From contig OX442315.1 in the NCBI GenBank assembly GCA_949358305.1, positions 21,168,427-21,232,426 of the forward strand: a stretch of DNA of 64,000 bases. Direction: 5' to 3'. Below the pieces are notes generated by a model that made no database searches, was not told where the DNA came from, and worked only from the letters and a program-made list of their open reading frames with translations. Source of the stretch: Strigamia acuminata. Lineage: Eukaryota; Arthropoda; Chilopoda; Geophilomorpha; Linotaeniidae. Both the position numbers and the translations under genes were made by a program. Below, one piece after another: positions 21,688 to 35,143 of the stretch; positions within the stretch are counted from its first letter, which is position 1, and each line of letters opens with the position of its first letter.

Positions 21688-23781
21688 ATGGCGACTAGCG
21701 ATGTACTGGTCGATCAGGGTCCGACACCGAGGGAAGTCGAGGATCCTACCACCGCCACTTTACTCGAAGCTACATCTGTCAACTGTCAACTCCTAGCGGA
21801 AAAATTACGTAAACAAAAATCACAGAACACGGTAAATATTTTTATTTTTATTTTGGAGAAGAACATTTCTTATTCCTTTTTTTCATTGTTCCATTTTTAT
21901 ATAATTTAAAAATAAAAAAAACAAAAAAAATTATGGTAATTGTACCCATGACATAGACTTTGTGCAATAACGTTTGGGGTTTGAATTGCGGTTGAGTGCA
22001 ACATCCTCCTTTGATAACTTTCTGGGAAAATCTCAATGCATGTCATTCTTGAGTCAGAAATTGAGGCAATTTTAATGAGTACTGTAGACGTGCCACTTTT
22101 CAGCTGGTTCTGACGTCATACTTAAGTTTCGATTTTTTCCAAAGCGAAATCGCAACCAAACCATATGAACTACGACGAGCAGAAACACCATCATTTTCAA
22201 GGATGAATTGGTTGTGAGTAATCCAAACTGTGGGCTTTAGCAATCATTCAGCGTGTGGGATGGATGACTGACTGTTGAGTGTTGGTCGGTGGAATTCCCA
22301 AGGAAAGCGGTTGACCTTTAGAAACAGATTTTTAGATTGAATTAATTTTCCGTGTAAATTAAAATTGTTTAAACAATTACATCTTCATTTTTTGTGTGAA
22401 ATATTATTGATAAAGATGATTTTTGGTATCATCTTGAAGAAATCCTTGAATTTATACATATAAATTGGGCCTAAAATAGATCAGAATGCAGTCATTATTG
22501 CGTCATCATTCAAATTTGGATTGAGTAATGCTTCGTTGAGCGATAATATTTTTTTTCCCTGTTTGGTATCAGTTTTATTAAAATCCGTATTTTTTTGTTT
22601 TCAGAATGTAATTAATTCCTACCTTGGTAACAATCTGCCTGCTAAAGATGAAAAAAGTAAATATTTAGCTTTACTAGCCGACTACATTCAACTCAAGTCC
22701 GATAAGCAAAATGTAAGTTTTTTTTAATTTTGTGTAGGAAATATTCATTAATTAAACATAAAATTCGCATAGGTCGATGACTACAACAAGAGGCTACTGA
22801 CGTATCACGCGCAAAAGGATGAATACACGAGTAAATTAATGCGCGAACTTAAAATGAAGCCGACGAGTCCTGGATTTGATCAAACTATTCGATCCGGATC
22901 TAACGATGAAGTAACCATGTCTCGAGAAAAATACGTGAAAATGTACGAAGATTTACAAAACAAGACTCGCGAAAATGCTTCGTTGAAAAAACAAGTTGAG
23001 AGGAGTAAAGTGGATTACAAAGAAGAGAGCGAAGTGTTAAAAATGCAGGTAAGCAAAAATAAAAAATAAAACACATAAATAAATTGCTTTTCGTTAAATT
23101 TTGATTTGAAAAAATATCAGGTTCGTGCCCACAGAGACGACTGGGAAGCGGAAAGACGAGAGAAAGTTGAAGTAGAGAATAGAGAAATTCAATTGCAGGA
23201 AAAGCTGCATAAAATGGAAAGAAAGGTTGGTATAACTTTTTATTTTATTTATTTATTTATTATAAAACTTACAATTAATTTTAGGTACAAGAATTGCAGC
23301 AGCAGTTGTTTGAAATTGAAAACTGCAAGTGTTCCTGTCGTCATCGTAATGGATCGTACAGCGAACCAATTATTCAAAATCACTTATCAACACTTTCATC
23401 AAATTCCTTTTACGGAAGTTCTGTAAGGAGTCATTTAAATAGATGAAAATGTTAGAAAAAAACGGAAAATTAAAAAAATTATTTATTCCTTTTTAGGCAA
23501 GACTAATTCCACGAAGCTCACGTAGTAAATTACCGTATTCGGATTGTGTGTCTGATGGAGGAGCCCAAGGAGATTCGAATTCTGGAAAAAATTCGTCATC
23601 GTCGAACTCGTCGTTATCTTCAACACCGAAGTCTGCATCAACTACTTCTTTGGCTCCCTCTGGTACTGGAAATAAAAGTAGTGATATCCAGTGCCCGGAT
23701 TGTGGCAAGGTGTTTCCTCAACACGTACATCTTCACTTTTTAGAGCATTTTGAAAGATGTCATCGCAGAACTCTGTTATGA
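21688..23781 (+). CDS. NEMO/TNIP/optineurin-type UBAN adaptor with C-terminal zinc finger
   Basis: Six exons (21688-21831, 22605-22712, 22773-23048, 23121-23225, 23285-23422, 23497-23781), all in phase 0, encode about 351 residues. The middle is coiled coil. Residues about 173-211 contain LKMQVRAHRDDWEAERREK followed by EIQLQEKL, which matches the ubiquitin-binding UBAN/NOA block of NEMO, optineurin and TNIP (D-F-x-x-E-R). A Trp replaces the usual Phe. A Ser/Thr-rich linker leads to a C-terminal finger with CPDCGKVFP and HFLEHFERCH. This order (coiled coil, UBAN, short finger at the end) is that of NEMO/IKKgamma, called Kenny in flies, which links polyubiquitin to the IKK complex in NF-kappaB signalling. 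TNIP or optineurin affinity is not excluded. AATAAA is at about 24002. Confidence 0.78.
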
Positions 23782-25554
23782 TATCTGCCGTAATTGAATA
23801 CCCTCATAATTGGCAACTGATTTTTATTCAAAAAATCGTTGCTTGTTCTGTGAGATGTAAATTTGTAACCAACTTTTACTGCTCGTAAATACCGCTCTTT
23901 TATGTTAGTAGCCTCGTTGCAAGGAGAATGCGTCTTAAATGTTACTATCCTAATTTAAGATTTGTATGCGTGTGATCATATGTCATCTTTAAATTTAATT
24001 TAATAAAGCCAATTTAATGAGTCCATTAAATTTCATGATCGAAAGAAGTAAAAGTAATTATCTTTATTTTTTAATTTTTTTTTTGTAACTTTTACGGTAT
24101 TTACAATTTTATTTCATGTTTTATTGTACTAGAAGTAGACTTAAGTGTCAAATTAGAATAAATAATTGATAAAAAAATAAATTATCAATTATAGCAAACT
24201 GCTATAAAAAAAATAGTTTGGATTTTTCTGTATAAAATTCCACAGACTGAAGGAAAAGGCGAAAAAATTGCACTTTTAATGATATTCGATATGAAGGAAA
24301 AACAAATAGCAAACAATAAACAAATTGAAAAAAAATTCATGACAATAATTAAAACAAATCTGAATCTAGGAAAAAACATACTCAAATAAAACGTCGATTT
24401 ACATGAAGATAGGCATCGGATTGGCGATAGAGTATCTACGAATCAAAAAGATTGTGTAGTATCTAAGCAACATGGAGAATATATTCTTGGCAACAGTAAG
24501 CATCTTTTTTTAGACACATAAGTTATTCTTATAATTAATATCCATTTTTTTTATTCTTCTTTTTTTGGGAAACATGCAGTAAAAATGTGTATTTGATGTA
24601 TTATGAAGATTAACGCGCGCAGCGCCATCGAGTAGCTAACTTTCGAAATAATAACCGTTGTATTAAAGATGTCTGTTTTATATATTTGACTTCAAATGGA
24701 ATTTCCAACGGTTTAGGTCTGTTGGCTCGTCATGTGGTATATTGTGACGTTGTTTGATTAGCTTTTTCTCACTGTTTTATTTTGTGATATTGTTTAATAG
24801 GTTTCCAGAAAATCAAATTGGTGAAAGTTGCATCGAGTGAATTTTGGGAAATACAATCTTGGTAAATAAGGAACAAATCTGAACCCTGTAACTGTTTTAT
24901 TATGATCAGTTTGTAACTGAAAATAAAAATTGAATTTTCCTGTCGATTAAATCTACAGTTTTATTTAGGTTAAACATCCCCACAAGATTATGAAATGCGT
25001 GAAAATTGCGACATATTTGCTAACTAATGTGTGATGCTCTTGTAACACGATAACCAGAACTATTAAAAGCACACACGCCGAATGTTTTGATTAATTTATG
25101 GAATCCTGACAAAACTATAATTAACTTGTGGATATAGCCAAGAATTGATTGGAAACACAATATGCATTCGTTAAAATTATGAATTTTTAATTTTTAAATT
25201 TATTTTACCTAAATATTAGCCGCGTCATTTGTTAATGTTGTAAAATATTACACCAGCTAAACTCATTATAACTCATCAAATAAAAATATTCATCAACTTT
25301 TTCCACCTTGGTAAATGGTAATGCGTGCAAACAATAACGCAACAAAAGAAAACCCAGAAACATTTATCATTTATCATTTACATAACGAAATAACACTACA
25401 TCCGTTTACGTAAGAAGCAAAAATTACAATCCTACCCTTACTTAGAAACTCCAGTCGTCAAAGTTCATCTCAAAATAATAGCCAGACTATAAAACGGTAA
25501 GCGCTAATATTGTCACGTGCTGTCATAAAGAGCTGAGAAAAAATCAAGCTACGA
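23782..25554. other. Intergenic region NEMO-like to CNNM
   Basis: AT-rich sequence without a supported exon contains the NEMO-like 3' UTR and distal CNNM upstream DNA. I see no clear repeat or RNA gene. Confidence 0.45.
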
Positions 25555-25782
25555 TTACGTCATCGAAAATTGTCGCCGACTAGCGATCACTATTAAAACT
25601 GTAAATAGCGTAAGCAAACCAATGCTGTTGAGTCCCGCGGCCGTGGCTGTAGTCCTAGATAAATCTCGCTGCTGTTCAAGCGCAATTTGCACGTGTTCAA
25701 CTTGTTTTCTCATGAAGTGGACTTGAAAAGATAGCTTCGGTCTAAAATGGATCGCTGTCATTATTGCAAGCACAGGTAGCAT
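25555..25782 (-). CDS. Possible small tail-anchored membrane protein
   Basis: A 75-codon open frame on the minus strand starts at an ATG 54 bp from the CNNM start codon, divergently. It reads as a basic stretch, an amphipathic Gln/Glu-rich helix (MRKQVEHVQIALEQQRDL), then one hydrophobic segment near the C terminus (GLLTLFTVLIVIA) followed by SRRQ. That is a plausible tail-anchored microprotein. I recognise no family. It could equally be a terminal exon or a chance frame in the CNNM promoter. Later Met codons at 25761 and inside the helix are alternatives. Confidence 0.3.
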   Translation of the reverse strand: MLPVLAIMTAIHFRPKLSFQVHFMRKQVEHVQIALEQQRDLSRTTATAAGLNSIGLLTLFTVLIVIASRRQFSMT

Positions 25783-25835
25783 TCGGCCGTTCGGGTGGGT
25801 GGATCGTGTGGCGAAGGCGAAATTACTGTAACTAT

Positions 25836-28800
25836 ATGATGGAGATTTGCCGGTGGCCGATTCGCAATTTGTTTTTTCTCTTGGTAATTATGACGGAAGT
25901 ACCGAATAACAGCGCTCAAGACTCATCGGTTGCCCAGATAAAAAGTATAGTTGTAAAAAAGAATGCGTGTGTCATCGACGGGGAAGTCAGTTCCAAGTGC
26001 ATTTATGCCTACCAAAACGCAATGCTGCAATTGAAAATTCAAGTTCCGAGCAAAGATTATAAAGTGGTTTTAGGTTGGACGTGGATAGAGAAAAATTTCA
26101 GCGACACGTGTGACGAGCGACACAATGCGCAGCAGACTATTTTGTCGGAAGAAAATTTGGTCAAAGTTATTCAAGTGTCACTTAAATTAACAGATTTAAG
26201 TAAAGAAGAGATGAAATTGTATTTCTGCACTGGAGTCACAGCGAGTGGTTCGCTAAAGGAGGAATGGATACATCAGGGAGAAATGGGTTTAGTTCAGGTC
26301 AAAGTCAGGTGAGGTATCAAAAAATGTTTGAAATATTCATTTATTTTTTCTTTATTTATTTTCTTTCCTTTTTCTTCCTTTTAATTTTTAGTTTTTGATT
26401 TTCTATCTTAAAGTATCCGATTTTAAATATTTTAAAAGCTAGGATTACAATGTGAAATATTAGAACACGATCTTGTAATCTCAGATTAACTTCTTAAAGT
26501 TACAATTTTTTTTTGTTTGGTTTGTTATAAATTAATGCTTTTATCTGATTGCGTTTTTATGATTTATTTATTATTTCAACCTTGTTCAAAGTAAGAGGAA
26601 ATGTGAAGTTTGGAAACGAGTTCAGCTTTTTTATTTTATGGAATAAATTTCCTGGCAATATTAAAGTTGATTGAGTGTTTTAAGTAATTTGGATAAATTA
26701 AGCGAGGTCAGTGAATTTGATTTGATAAAAAATTTAAATATTTCTATTATCACATTCCAGAATAGTGGTTGCAGCGAGCGTATTTGGAGTTCGCGGGGAC
26801 GGGGAGAAGACTGAGCATACGGACGAAGGACTAACCATCAACGCAAATAAAAAAGTATCTATTCGTTTATTCGGTACTAACTTCAGCAAGGATTCGTCTA
26901 TTCGGTTTACCACGGATCCAGCAGCGGCCCAAGTCAACTGTAATGATTTTAAATTTCCAACGGAAGCTATTGCAGTAAACATTTAAAAATGTGGAGAATT
27001 TACGAAGAGAATAATTTATTTTTTCCGAATTTAGGTTCGTGAAATAACCCAATATACAGCTGTACTAGAGGCCTCATTGCCGGAATCGGTGGATGGAGAA
27101 TATTACTACATGTGTGTCAGAAAAGTTGGTTTTAATCCCGGCAGCGGAGAATTGGTTACGTGGGTTCACCAAGGAGATGATCCGTGGTTAAGAATAAAAT
27201 CGGTTGGACCAGTTCTTCCAATATGGTTACAGGTATACCGTTTATTTGTAAAGTCGAGCAAAAAATGGCGCAATTGGAGCGTTAATTAAATTTTTTCTTT
27301 TCTAGATTTTATTTATCATTCTATTGTTAACATTTTCTGGTTTGTTCAGTGGTCTGAACTTGGGTTTGATGGCTTTAGACCGGACGGAATTAAAAATAGT
27401 TCAGAACTGTGGTACGGAGAAAGAGAAAAGTTACGCCAAAAGTATTTTACCAGTTCGGAAAATGGGCAATTATTTACTGTGCAGCTTATTATTGGGAAAC
27501 GTAATGGTCAATAGTACACTGACCATTTTGTTGGATAACCTGACATCAGGATTAGTGGCCGTAATAGCTGCAACATTGGGAATTGTCCTTTTTGGTGAGA
27601 TCGTTCCGCAAGCAATTTGCTCCAGACATGGTCTCGCAGTGGGTGCTCGCACAATTTACGTCACAAAACTCTTTATGTTGCTGACCTTCCCGCTTTCATT
27701 TCCAATCAGTAAACTCTTGGATGTTATCTTAGGCGAGGAAATCGGCAATGTCTATAATCGTGACCGCCTCAAAGAGCTCTTAAAAGTAAAAAACAAATAT
27801 TAAAAATTAAAAAATTAAAAGAAAAATGTTAAAATATTTTTTTGCTTTTAGGTAACCAATGAATATCACGACTTGGAGAAGGATGAAGTGAATATAATAT
27901 CCGGCGCTTTAGAGTTGCGAAAAAAAACCGTCGCTGAAGTAATGACGAAATTGGATGACGTGTATATGGTTCCTTACGATGCCATCTTAGATTTCGAGAC
28001 TATGTCTGACATCATGAAGCAGGGTTATACCAGAATTCCAGTTTTTGATGGCGAAGTTGCGAATATCATGTCGCTGTTGAATATAAAAGATCTCGCTTTT
28101 GTCGATCCTGATGATAACACTCCTTTGAAAACATTATGTCAATTTTATAACCATCCTACCAATTATGTGTTTGAAGACACCACTTTGGATATAATGCTCA
28201 ACGAATTTAAGAAAGGTGAGAGAAACTGACCGAATTTGATGAGGGGATCATATTTTTTTATATTTAATTTTACAGGACGGTCTCATATGGCGTTTGTACA
28301 GCAGGTGAACAGTGAAGGTGAAGGTGATCCGTTTTATGAAGTAGTTGGAGTTGTAACATTAGAAGATGTAATTGAAGAAATCATCCAGTCCGAGATTATT
28401 GATGAAACTGATGTGCTAAGTAGGCTTTGCATTGGGATTGGAATGTTGTTTTGGTTTTTGGTATTGAATTTTGTTTTGTTTTGCTTTTCATTTCAAGCTG
28501 ATAACAGGAAGAAGGAAAAACGAAAAGAAATGTTAGTCAAGCAAGATTTCACTATTTTTGCTCAACAAAGTCATAGTCAAATTCAAATTTCACCGCAGCT
28601 TGCGCTTGCAACATTTCAATACTTAGCTACTAGTGAGTTGAAGGTAAACGTGTCACGCAAAATAAATTAAACGGCCATCTTTTTCTTTATTTATTTTCTA
28701 GTGGAGGCGTTCAGGGAAGACAGCATTTCTGAGATAATACTTCGACGTCTCATGAAACAGGATATAATATTCCACATCCGAATTAAAAACAAAGAAGCGG

Positions 28801-29700
28801 CTTTGCAACCGAACGCTTATATTTATCAGCGCGGGAAAGTTGCTGACTATTTCGTCCTAATCCTCGAAGGTCGAGTGGAAGTGACAGTTGGCAAGGAAAA
28901 TATGGTGTTTGAATGCGGGCCGTTTACTTTTTTTGGGCTTCAAGCCGTCACGTTAATACTTGCAGGTATAAACAGTCGATTAAATACCATCGCTACGTGT
29001 TTTGTTTATGTTTTTAAATTTGTAGAGCTCACGCCCACGTCTATCGCTAAAGGAATGGTACAAGCAATACCGCAAGAATCTGCAAAAATGACCTTTGTAC
29101 CCGATTATACTGTAAGAGCAATTGCTGATGTTTTGTATGTAAAAATCCATCGATCACATTATGTGGCAGCTCGCCAAGCTACAATATTAGAGCGGCAACA
29201 GAAACTCGATCCTGCTATGGCTGATCAGGTCAAACAAGAAGTGGATAAGGTTCGATATTTCTCTGCTTTTCTAAGAAAAAATGTATTTATGTCATATTTT
29301 CGGATATTTGCAGTTGTTTCAAGCAAGTAATGAACATGCAGGGGACCTCGCATCGTCGCAGAAGAGAGAAGCAGCTAACAACGCAGCTAAGTTGAACGAA
29401 AATCCATCCGGTATGAAACGGCCTATCAATAACACGAACTCAGTTTCCGAGGATACCTCACCGTCGAAAAAATTTGATTGGGGAACGGCTTCTCGTCAGC
29501 TGAGTGCCACGTTACAGGAGAGACAGTTGAATAAGTCTACTGGTCGAGGTGGTAATGCAGAAAGTTTAACATCAGGTGTGAGTGTGCAAATCAACGACGG
29601 AGAAGGCGAAATTGATGGAGATGTGGTTTCATCCGAAAACCCTGGATACCCCTTGCAAAACGAAAGGACTAATCTGCTAATAGAACAGACCCATATATAA
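25836..29700 (+). CDS. uex: CNNM / Unextended (ACDP) magnesium transport protein
   Basis: Ten exons (25836-26308, 26761-26974, 27035-27232, 27306-27785, 27852-28215, 28276-28419, 28498-28632, 28702-28965, 29026-29249, 29314-29700) encode about 960 residues. The order is: signal peptide, extracellular domain (to about 290), DUF21 membrane domain opening with [20 protein letters not shown], a CBS pair ([29 protein letters not shown]), a cyclic-nucleotide-binding-like domain ([19 protein letters not shown]) and a disordered tail. This is the complete CNNM architecture. CNNM proteins sit in the plasma membrane and mediate or regulate Mg2+ efflux; fly Unextended acts in memory neurons. The start ATG was chosen because a signal peptide follows directly. 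The frame is open further 5' but without an ATG. Confidence 0.96.
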
Positions 29701-30800
29701 TTGAACCACTGATTCATATTTTTGTAAATACTATTGTATATATCTATCTGGTAGAATGTAAATAATAGTTACAGGATTTTGTGAACAGAATGGAGGGAAC
29801 AAGAAGTTTTTAAAATACCTAGCTTAAAGTATTAAAAATAAAAATTTAAATATTTGCTAATTTTTATTCTAGTAGGATTTCAAAGAATCTTATTGCTGAG
29901 TTTCCATATCCATATGAAATATAATAGAATTTAAGGCAGTGCATTATATTATATATTTATTTATTATTATTATTTTTTACTTCTTTATCGCTAGTGCGGA
30001 AGTTGAGCTCGGATTTAAAAAAAAAAAAGATTAATATATTTTAAACAAGTAGACTCCAAACCGTAAACGAATCAAAAGTAGAATATGAATAGTCGGTTCA
30101 ATTATTAGTGCCAATCTCTTTTCTGTCGTAGCTAAATTTTGGTCTGTGATTTAAACAATTTGAAAAGTATAAAGTTCACAAAAGATATGTGCAATTTTGC
30201 AATTGGCAATTTCAGATGTAATTAATTTATTTTCATTAAAAACATCAAACTATTAAAATTTCGTTTCTGTTTTTATTCATTAACATGATGCTTTAACGAC
30301 TCATTTAACCTTTTATTTCTCAAGTGACAGAGGACGTGAGTCACATATGGTTCAATCCTTCTCGTTTCCTTTCTATATTTAGAAACAACTTGATAAACGA
30401 CGCTGTACCCAATGAACTCAATATCCCAGTTCATTCACAGCCACCTTCACCTTTATTCTCTTCAAATTACTGCAATTTAACCAGAATATAAATGTTTACA
30501 AAAGCAATTTACACTCATCTCTTTAATTTCAACGATTCTTTATAGTTTTGGTATAGTATGTACAATTGGCTCATATAAATTTGTTCATAACACTGCAACA
30601 AGAATTTGCAGTTTAACTTGTAAATATATATATATTTTCCCTTCATAGTAAGAGTTTCCTTTCAACTATAGATACATCAATTGGCAAAATACAGATTATA
30701 CCATTCACTGGTCAATGTATCACCCAATTAACTCCCACTGTTTTGGTTAGTATTTAGTAGTTGTTAGTATTTACATTGAGTTACTCTTGCGTAAGCATCC
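29701..30800. other. Convergent 3' flanks of CNNM and EXOC6
   Basis: No exon is supported in this AT-rich stretch between two convergent stop codons. AATAAA-like signals occur soon after the CNNM stop (about 29836). The rest is unassigned. Confidence 0.5.
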
Positions 30801-33800
30801 TTAAGTAAAACTTCCATTAGCAGTTAGAGTTCTCAATTGTTTTAAAACTACGTCTAAAAATTTTTTCTTCTCCCTTTCCTTTTTAACAAACACGGACATA
30901 ACATTTTTCGTTTCAGCGTCACGGTACCTAAAAAAGAAATTTAAATTTAATTCACCGTTTAGCTTCGTAATAATGCGCAATTTTACTTCTCCAGCAAAGT
31001 TATCGCTGTGTCCGCCGTCACTCTTAAGTATTTGCTTTTTGGTTTTCCATAATCACGAAAATAGACCGACCAATCCAATTCGATGAACAGATTTATAATC
31101 TGGCGCAGGTCAGAGAAATACATCAGAAGTGTTTCCTGTTCTAGACCGTTGATCGGCTCCGAAGCAAAAGCTGTGACGGTTGAAAGTGCGTTTAACTAAC
31201 GAAAATCATTTCCTTTAAAATTGCAATTTACCTTCACAGTGCTCTACGTCCAAACTGAGTTGTTGCAGAGCACCTTTTGATATTTGTTTTACACTTTTGT
31301 CGTCTGTTAGAAATTTCATCAACTGTTGCGAAATGTACATGCAAGCAGTCATGCAAGCAGTTTCCACTATTTTTATCTGCAAGAAAAGTACAAAATTATT
31401 TTCGGCTAGTTCTTTTTAAATGCTAATTTCAACTCACCGGTGGGTCTGGGATAGAAACCAAAAAATTCTTCAAAAACGAAATTAAATCAACGATAAAATC
31501 GCTCGCTTTTCCCTGAATTTTATCATTTTCTACTGGAAGTTCAGGAAGCATCCAAATGTAGTCCGCTAAAAACATTAATGTAAACAAATAAATATAATTG
31601 TTATTTTAGCATAATGTAAATTCAGTCGGTACCTAAACTTAGAAAACCATTAATTTTAACTTTTAATTGATTAATAATTTGATCTTCAACTTCGTTCCTT
31701 GCTTTTTTAAACACAACTTGTCCTTGAATGTTGCTTATATTTGAGCTCGATACATTTGATCTAAAATTAAAAATAAATAAATAAATTGTGTTTCTAAATA
31801 AATTACTTGTTAATCTACCCAGAAATTCGAGAAATAACTTGTTCCAAATGTATGCAAGATTTCTCCAGGTAAGTAATATTTGTCATCAACTGTATTAGCT
31901 GTAAAAGCGAGACAAATAAAGCAAATGTATTTTAATTAATAATAAAAACCACTTTTTCTTACTTGTGGAAGCCCAACTTTGGATTCTTTAATTATATTTG
32001 ATAGACACGTGCTCAATGTGGTTGTCAACAGCAAATTTGTTGATTTTCTCAACATCTCAGTGATCTCTACAGTACTTAATTGCAGATCAACACAAAATCT
32101 GTGACAGGTTTCAATGTATTTAATTATTTGATCATACACTTTAGGAACCATGTAAGAAAATGAAAAACATTTTGGAAATAAAGACTGAAAAATAAAAATA
32201 ATTCAATTCAATAACAATTTTTGATATTTGTTTGACCAAAGCCCAACACAAATTCGTATAAAAGACACCTATTTTTGGTTTAAAGTTATTTGTACACGGA
32301 TTTAAGTGTTTTGTGACTTCAAAATAAAAAAAAAACGAAGCAGCCCAAAAGAAAAATTTCTTCCATCACTTCGGCTACATGAGACCAACGTAAATAAATA
32401 TGTTAACATAAACAAAATCCAGTGCCTGTTGAAAACTTTAAATTATGTGAAAATATAAAATGGTGCCAACATCATTTCTTTCTTTTTTATATTTTTTTTT
32501 ATATATTTACGTCTTTAAAATTGTCAGCATAAATTATCCCTGAAAACTGTATTTCATATACGTCATAAAACCGTTCCCAATTAGGTCTTTTATTGGAATT
32601 TGTGCTACTTGGATAGCAACTTACATTCTTAATTAAACTCTCCTCATAGGGAAAAATCTCCAAAATTAAATACTCATCGGTTTTCATCTCATCTTCGTTT
32701 TCGATCACTATTGCTGAATATGAATCATGTTCGAAAATGTTTTGAAATATGACATGCCATTTCTGCATTAAAATATCCATGTACTGATCTCGTAACTCTG
32801 GAACTAAGTATGATAATTTCTGAACTGAATAACCGTAACCCTAAGTTAAAATAACAATAAGTATAAATCGATTAACTATGATAAACAAATGAATATTAAT
32901 TTACCTGCATGGTAAGACTGAACAATATTACAATATGTATAATTATAATTATAAATTCATCATCTTTGCAAAAAGCCTAAAATATAAAAAATTAAAACAA
33001 AATGAAGCACAAAAATATCGCTCATTCATTTTGTTTATCCTTACCGCTTCCTTTCTAATAGCAGCATTAATTTTTGAAACTGTCTTTTCCCACACATCGT
33101 TCAAATAATTTCTATTTACAAGTCCATCTGCTGTATTCAAAATATGTTCTTCAACGACAAAAAATCTGCAATAAGAAAATTTCTAATAAATCTACAGCTA
33201 ATTAAAAATATCTATTGAAAAAAAAAAAACACTTACCCAACTATACCACACAAATAATCCCAATATTTGCCGATACTATCTCTCTAAAAATTCAAACAAA
33301 ATACCGTTATTCATTCATTTGATCTTTTCTCAATGCATTATCCGCTTTAAAATTTAAATTACCATATTTGCTGGAGGATCGTGAGCCAATTCTGCTTGTA
33401 CTCTTCTTTTTTCTTGATAATTCGTTTCGAACGATTCTCGAAAACCCTAAAACGTAAACAATCAAATTAGTCCGTAAAATCGGAAGATTTTAAAAAATTA
33501 CTTACAAGCACAGAATGAATATGCAAGCATCTGTAGACTGGAGAGAATTCAACTACATCTTGAGGACTCATTTCCGCTTTAGAATGCAAATTATTGTTAC
33601 TCGTAACATCACTCGTGGAAGTTATCTTTGGTATTTCGCTTAAATCCATATTATTTTGTTTCGCTACCTGTTTCAAAACAATTTTCTTTTAATTTAACAC
33701 AAAATAATAAATAGCAACCCGCAACTAACTTGTCCCATCGCTTTGGATCCGATCTCTGAAGATTTCTGTCTCACATTCTCTAAGAAAGCACTTAAATCCG

Positions 33801-34729
33801 ACAGTGAGTTATCTTTGATATTTTGATACAGAAGTGGGATTTTACTACGCATTTGCTGGAAAAATCGGTAATTGGCTACCAAAGGTAAATGGGTATGTTC
33901 TAGCTGTTCTAAAGTTTTAAGCGCCGAGTAATATCTGCAAAATTTGTACAAAATTCAATACACAAAAAACAAATTACAACAAAACAATCGCAAGCACCTT
34001 TTTTCTCTCACTTGATTTTCAAGTGTGGCGTACGTTTGAAGCACTGGTAAACATATTGATATACTATCTATTGCTGCAGCGATATTGCTTTGTCTTCTAC
34101 GTAACCTCGCTAATTCTTCACCGGTGCCGACTAATTTAGAAGCCGAGTCTTGTAAATCGATATCAGTTTGCGAAATTTCATTCTGAAATAACAAATACCG
34201 ATTATCAAATTATCTCCATTTTTAGAATTTTATTTAAAATAAATAACCTTTAATTTTTGAGCTTGGTTCTTAACTTGAAGCAATTCTCGAATGGATTCAA
34301 TAAAACCCTCATAATGAAAATTACACATTCGTTCAATGTCTCTGTCGTGAGTTTTGATTCTTGCATCAAGTCTTTCCATGAACTTCTCAAGTTCATCGCC
34401 ATCGTAAATCCTCCTATTAAATGACAAAAAAGATTAATTATTATTACAAGTTTACAATTTTTAAACAATCTAATAAGTGTATATGTTCCAACTGCGCACA
34501 GACCACTCAGGTGTTTTTATTTTTATTTTGTTTGTCAGCTCGGTCGTGACCCCAAACGGAGATTGCCTGTCCGGAGCATTACGCTAAACACAAACCTTAA
34601 TTAGCTAGTTATAGCATGAAATAATTACCTAATAACAACTCCAACACTACTGGTGTCAGATGATTCTAATTCATACAACAAATGTTCATGTTCAGCATTT
34701 AATTGTGGGTCGGGACCCGGTTCAGCCAT
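30801..34729 (-). CDS. EXOC6: Exocyst subunit Sec15 / EXOC6
   Basis: Seventeen exons encode about 828 residues (human EXOC6 about 804). From the 5' end: 34629-34729, 34248-34413, 33998-34182, 33730-33934, 33506-33667, 33363-33446, 33237-33283, 33045-33165, 32905-32976, 32511-32840, 31963-32184, 31819-31898, 31633-31760, 31438-31565, 31232-31376, 30987-31170, 30801-30927. Diagnostic blocks are IERMCNFHYEGFIESI, RYYSALKTLEQLEHTHLPLV, EFSPVYRCLHIHSVLG, GFFVVEEHIL, EMLRKSTNLLLTTTLSTCLS and DWSVYFRDYGKPKSKYLRV. All junctions keep frame. Sec15 is the Rab11/Sec4-binding exocyst subunit that tethers secretory vesicles to the plasma membrane. A second first exon lies upstream at 35144-35283. Confidence 0.96.
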
Positions 34730-35143
34730 GATATCGGTGGGTAAAGCGGGTAAAGCATAGGACGACCCAAAAACCAGGAACAAGAAACGACTAAGGATAG
34801 AGAGCCTCCTAATGACAGACCAACTTAACCGATCGTGTTAAATCACACTATCAAAGACTATCGTAATTCGTCAGCTTAGACTACATTCAATTAATCATTT
34901 TTTAAACAAGAATGATTAAATTTAATGTAAATATTTTATGCGAAAACTAAATTCAAATTTTGACTGAATTGGAATGACCAACAATCGCTTATATTTTCCT
35001 GGAATCAAACAGCTAGCGAATGTTTCTTTATTGAGACACTTCCCGTTGCGCGATAGGAGAGCTGTTTATTTATATTATTTTATTACATTTTACCGATTTT
35101 TTTTTTTCAATATTAATAATAAAGGTGTTAGTTAGTTACTTAC

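Noticed and set aside
24185-24385. Minus-strand 66-codon open frame
   Set aside because: AT-rich hydrophobic composition, no splice signals or family resemblance.
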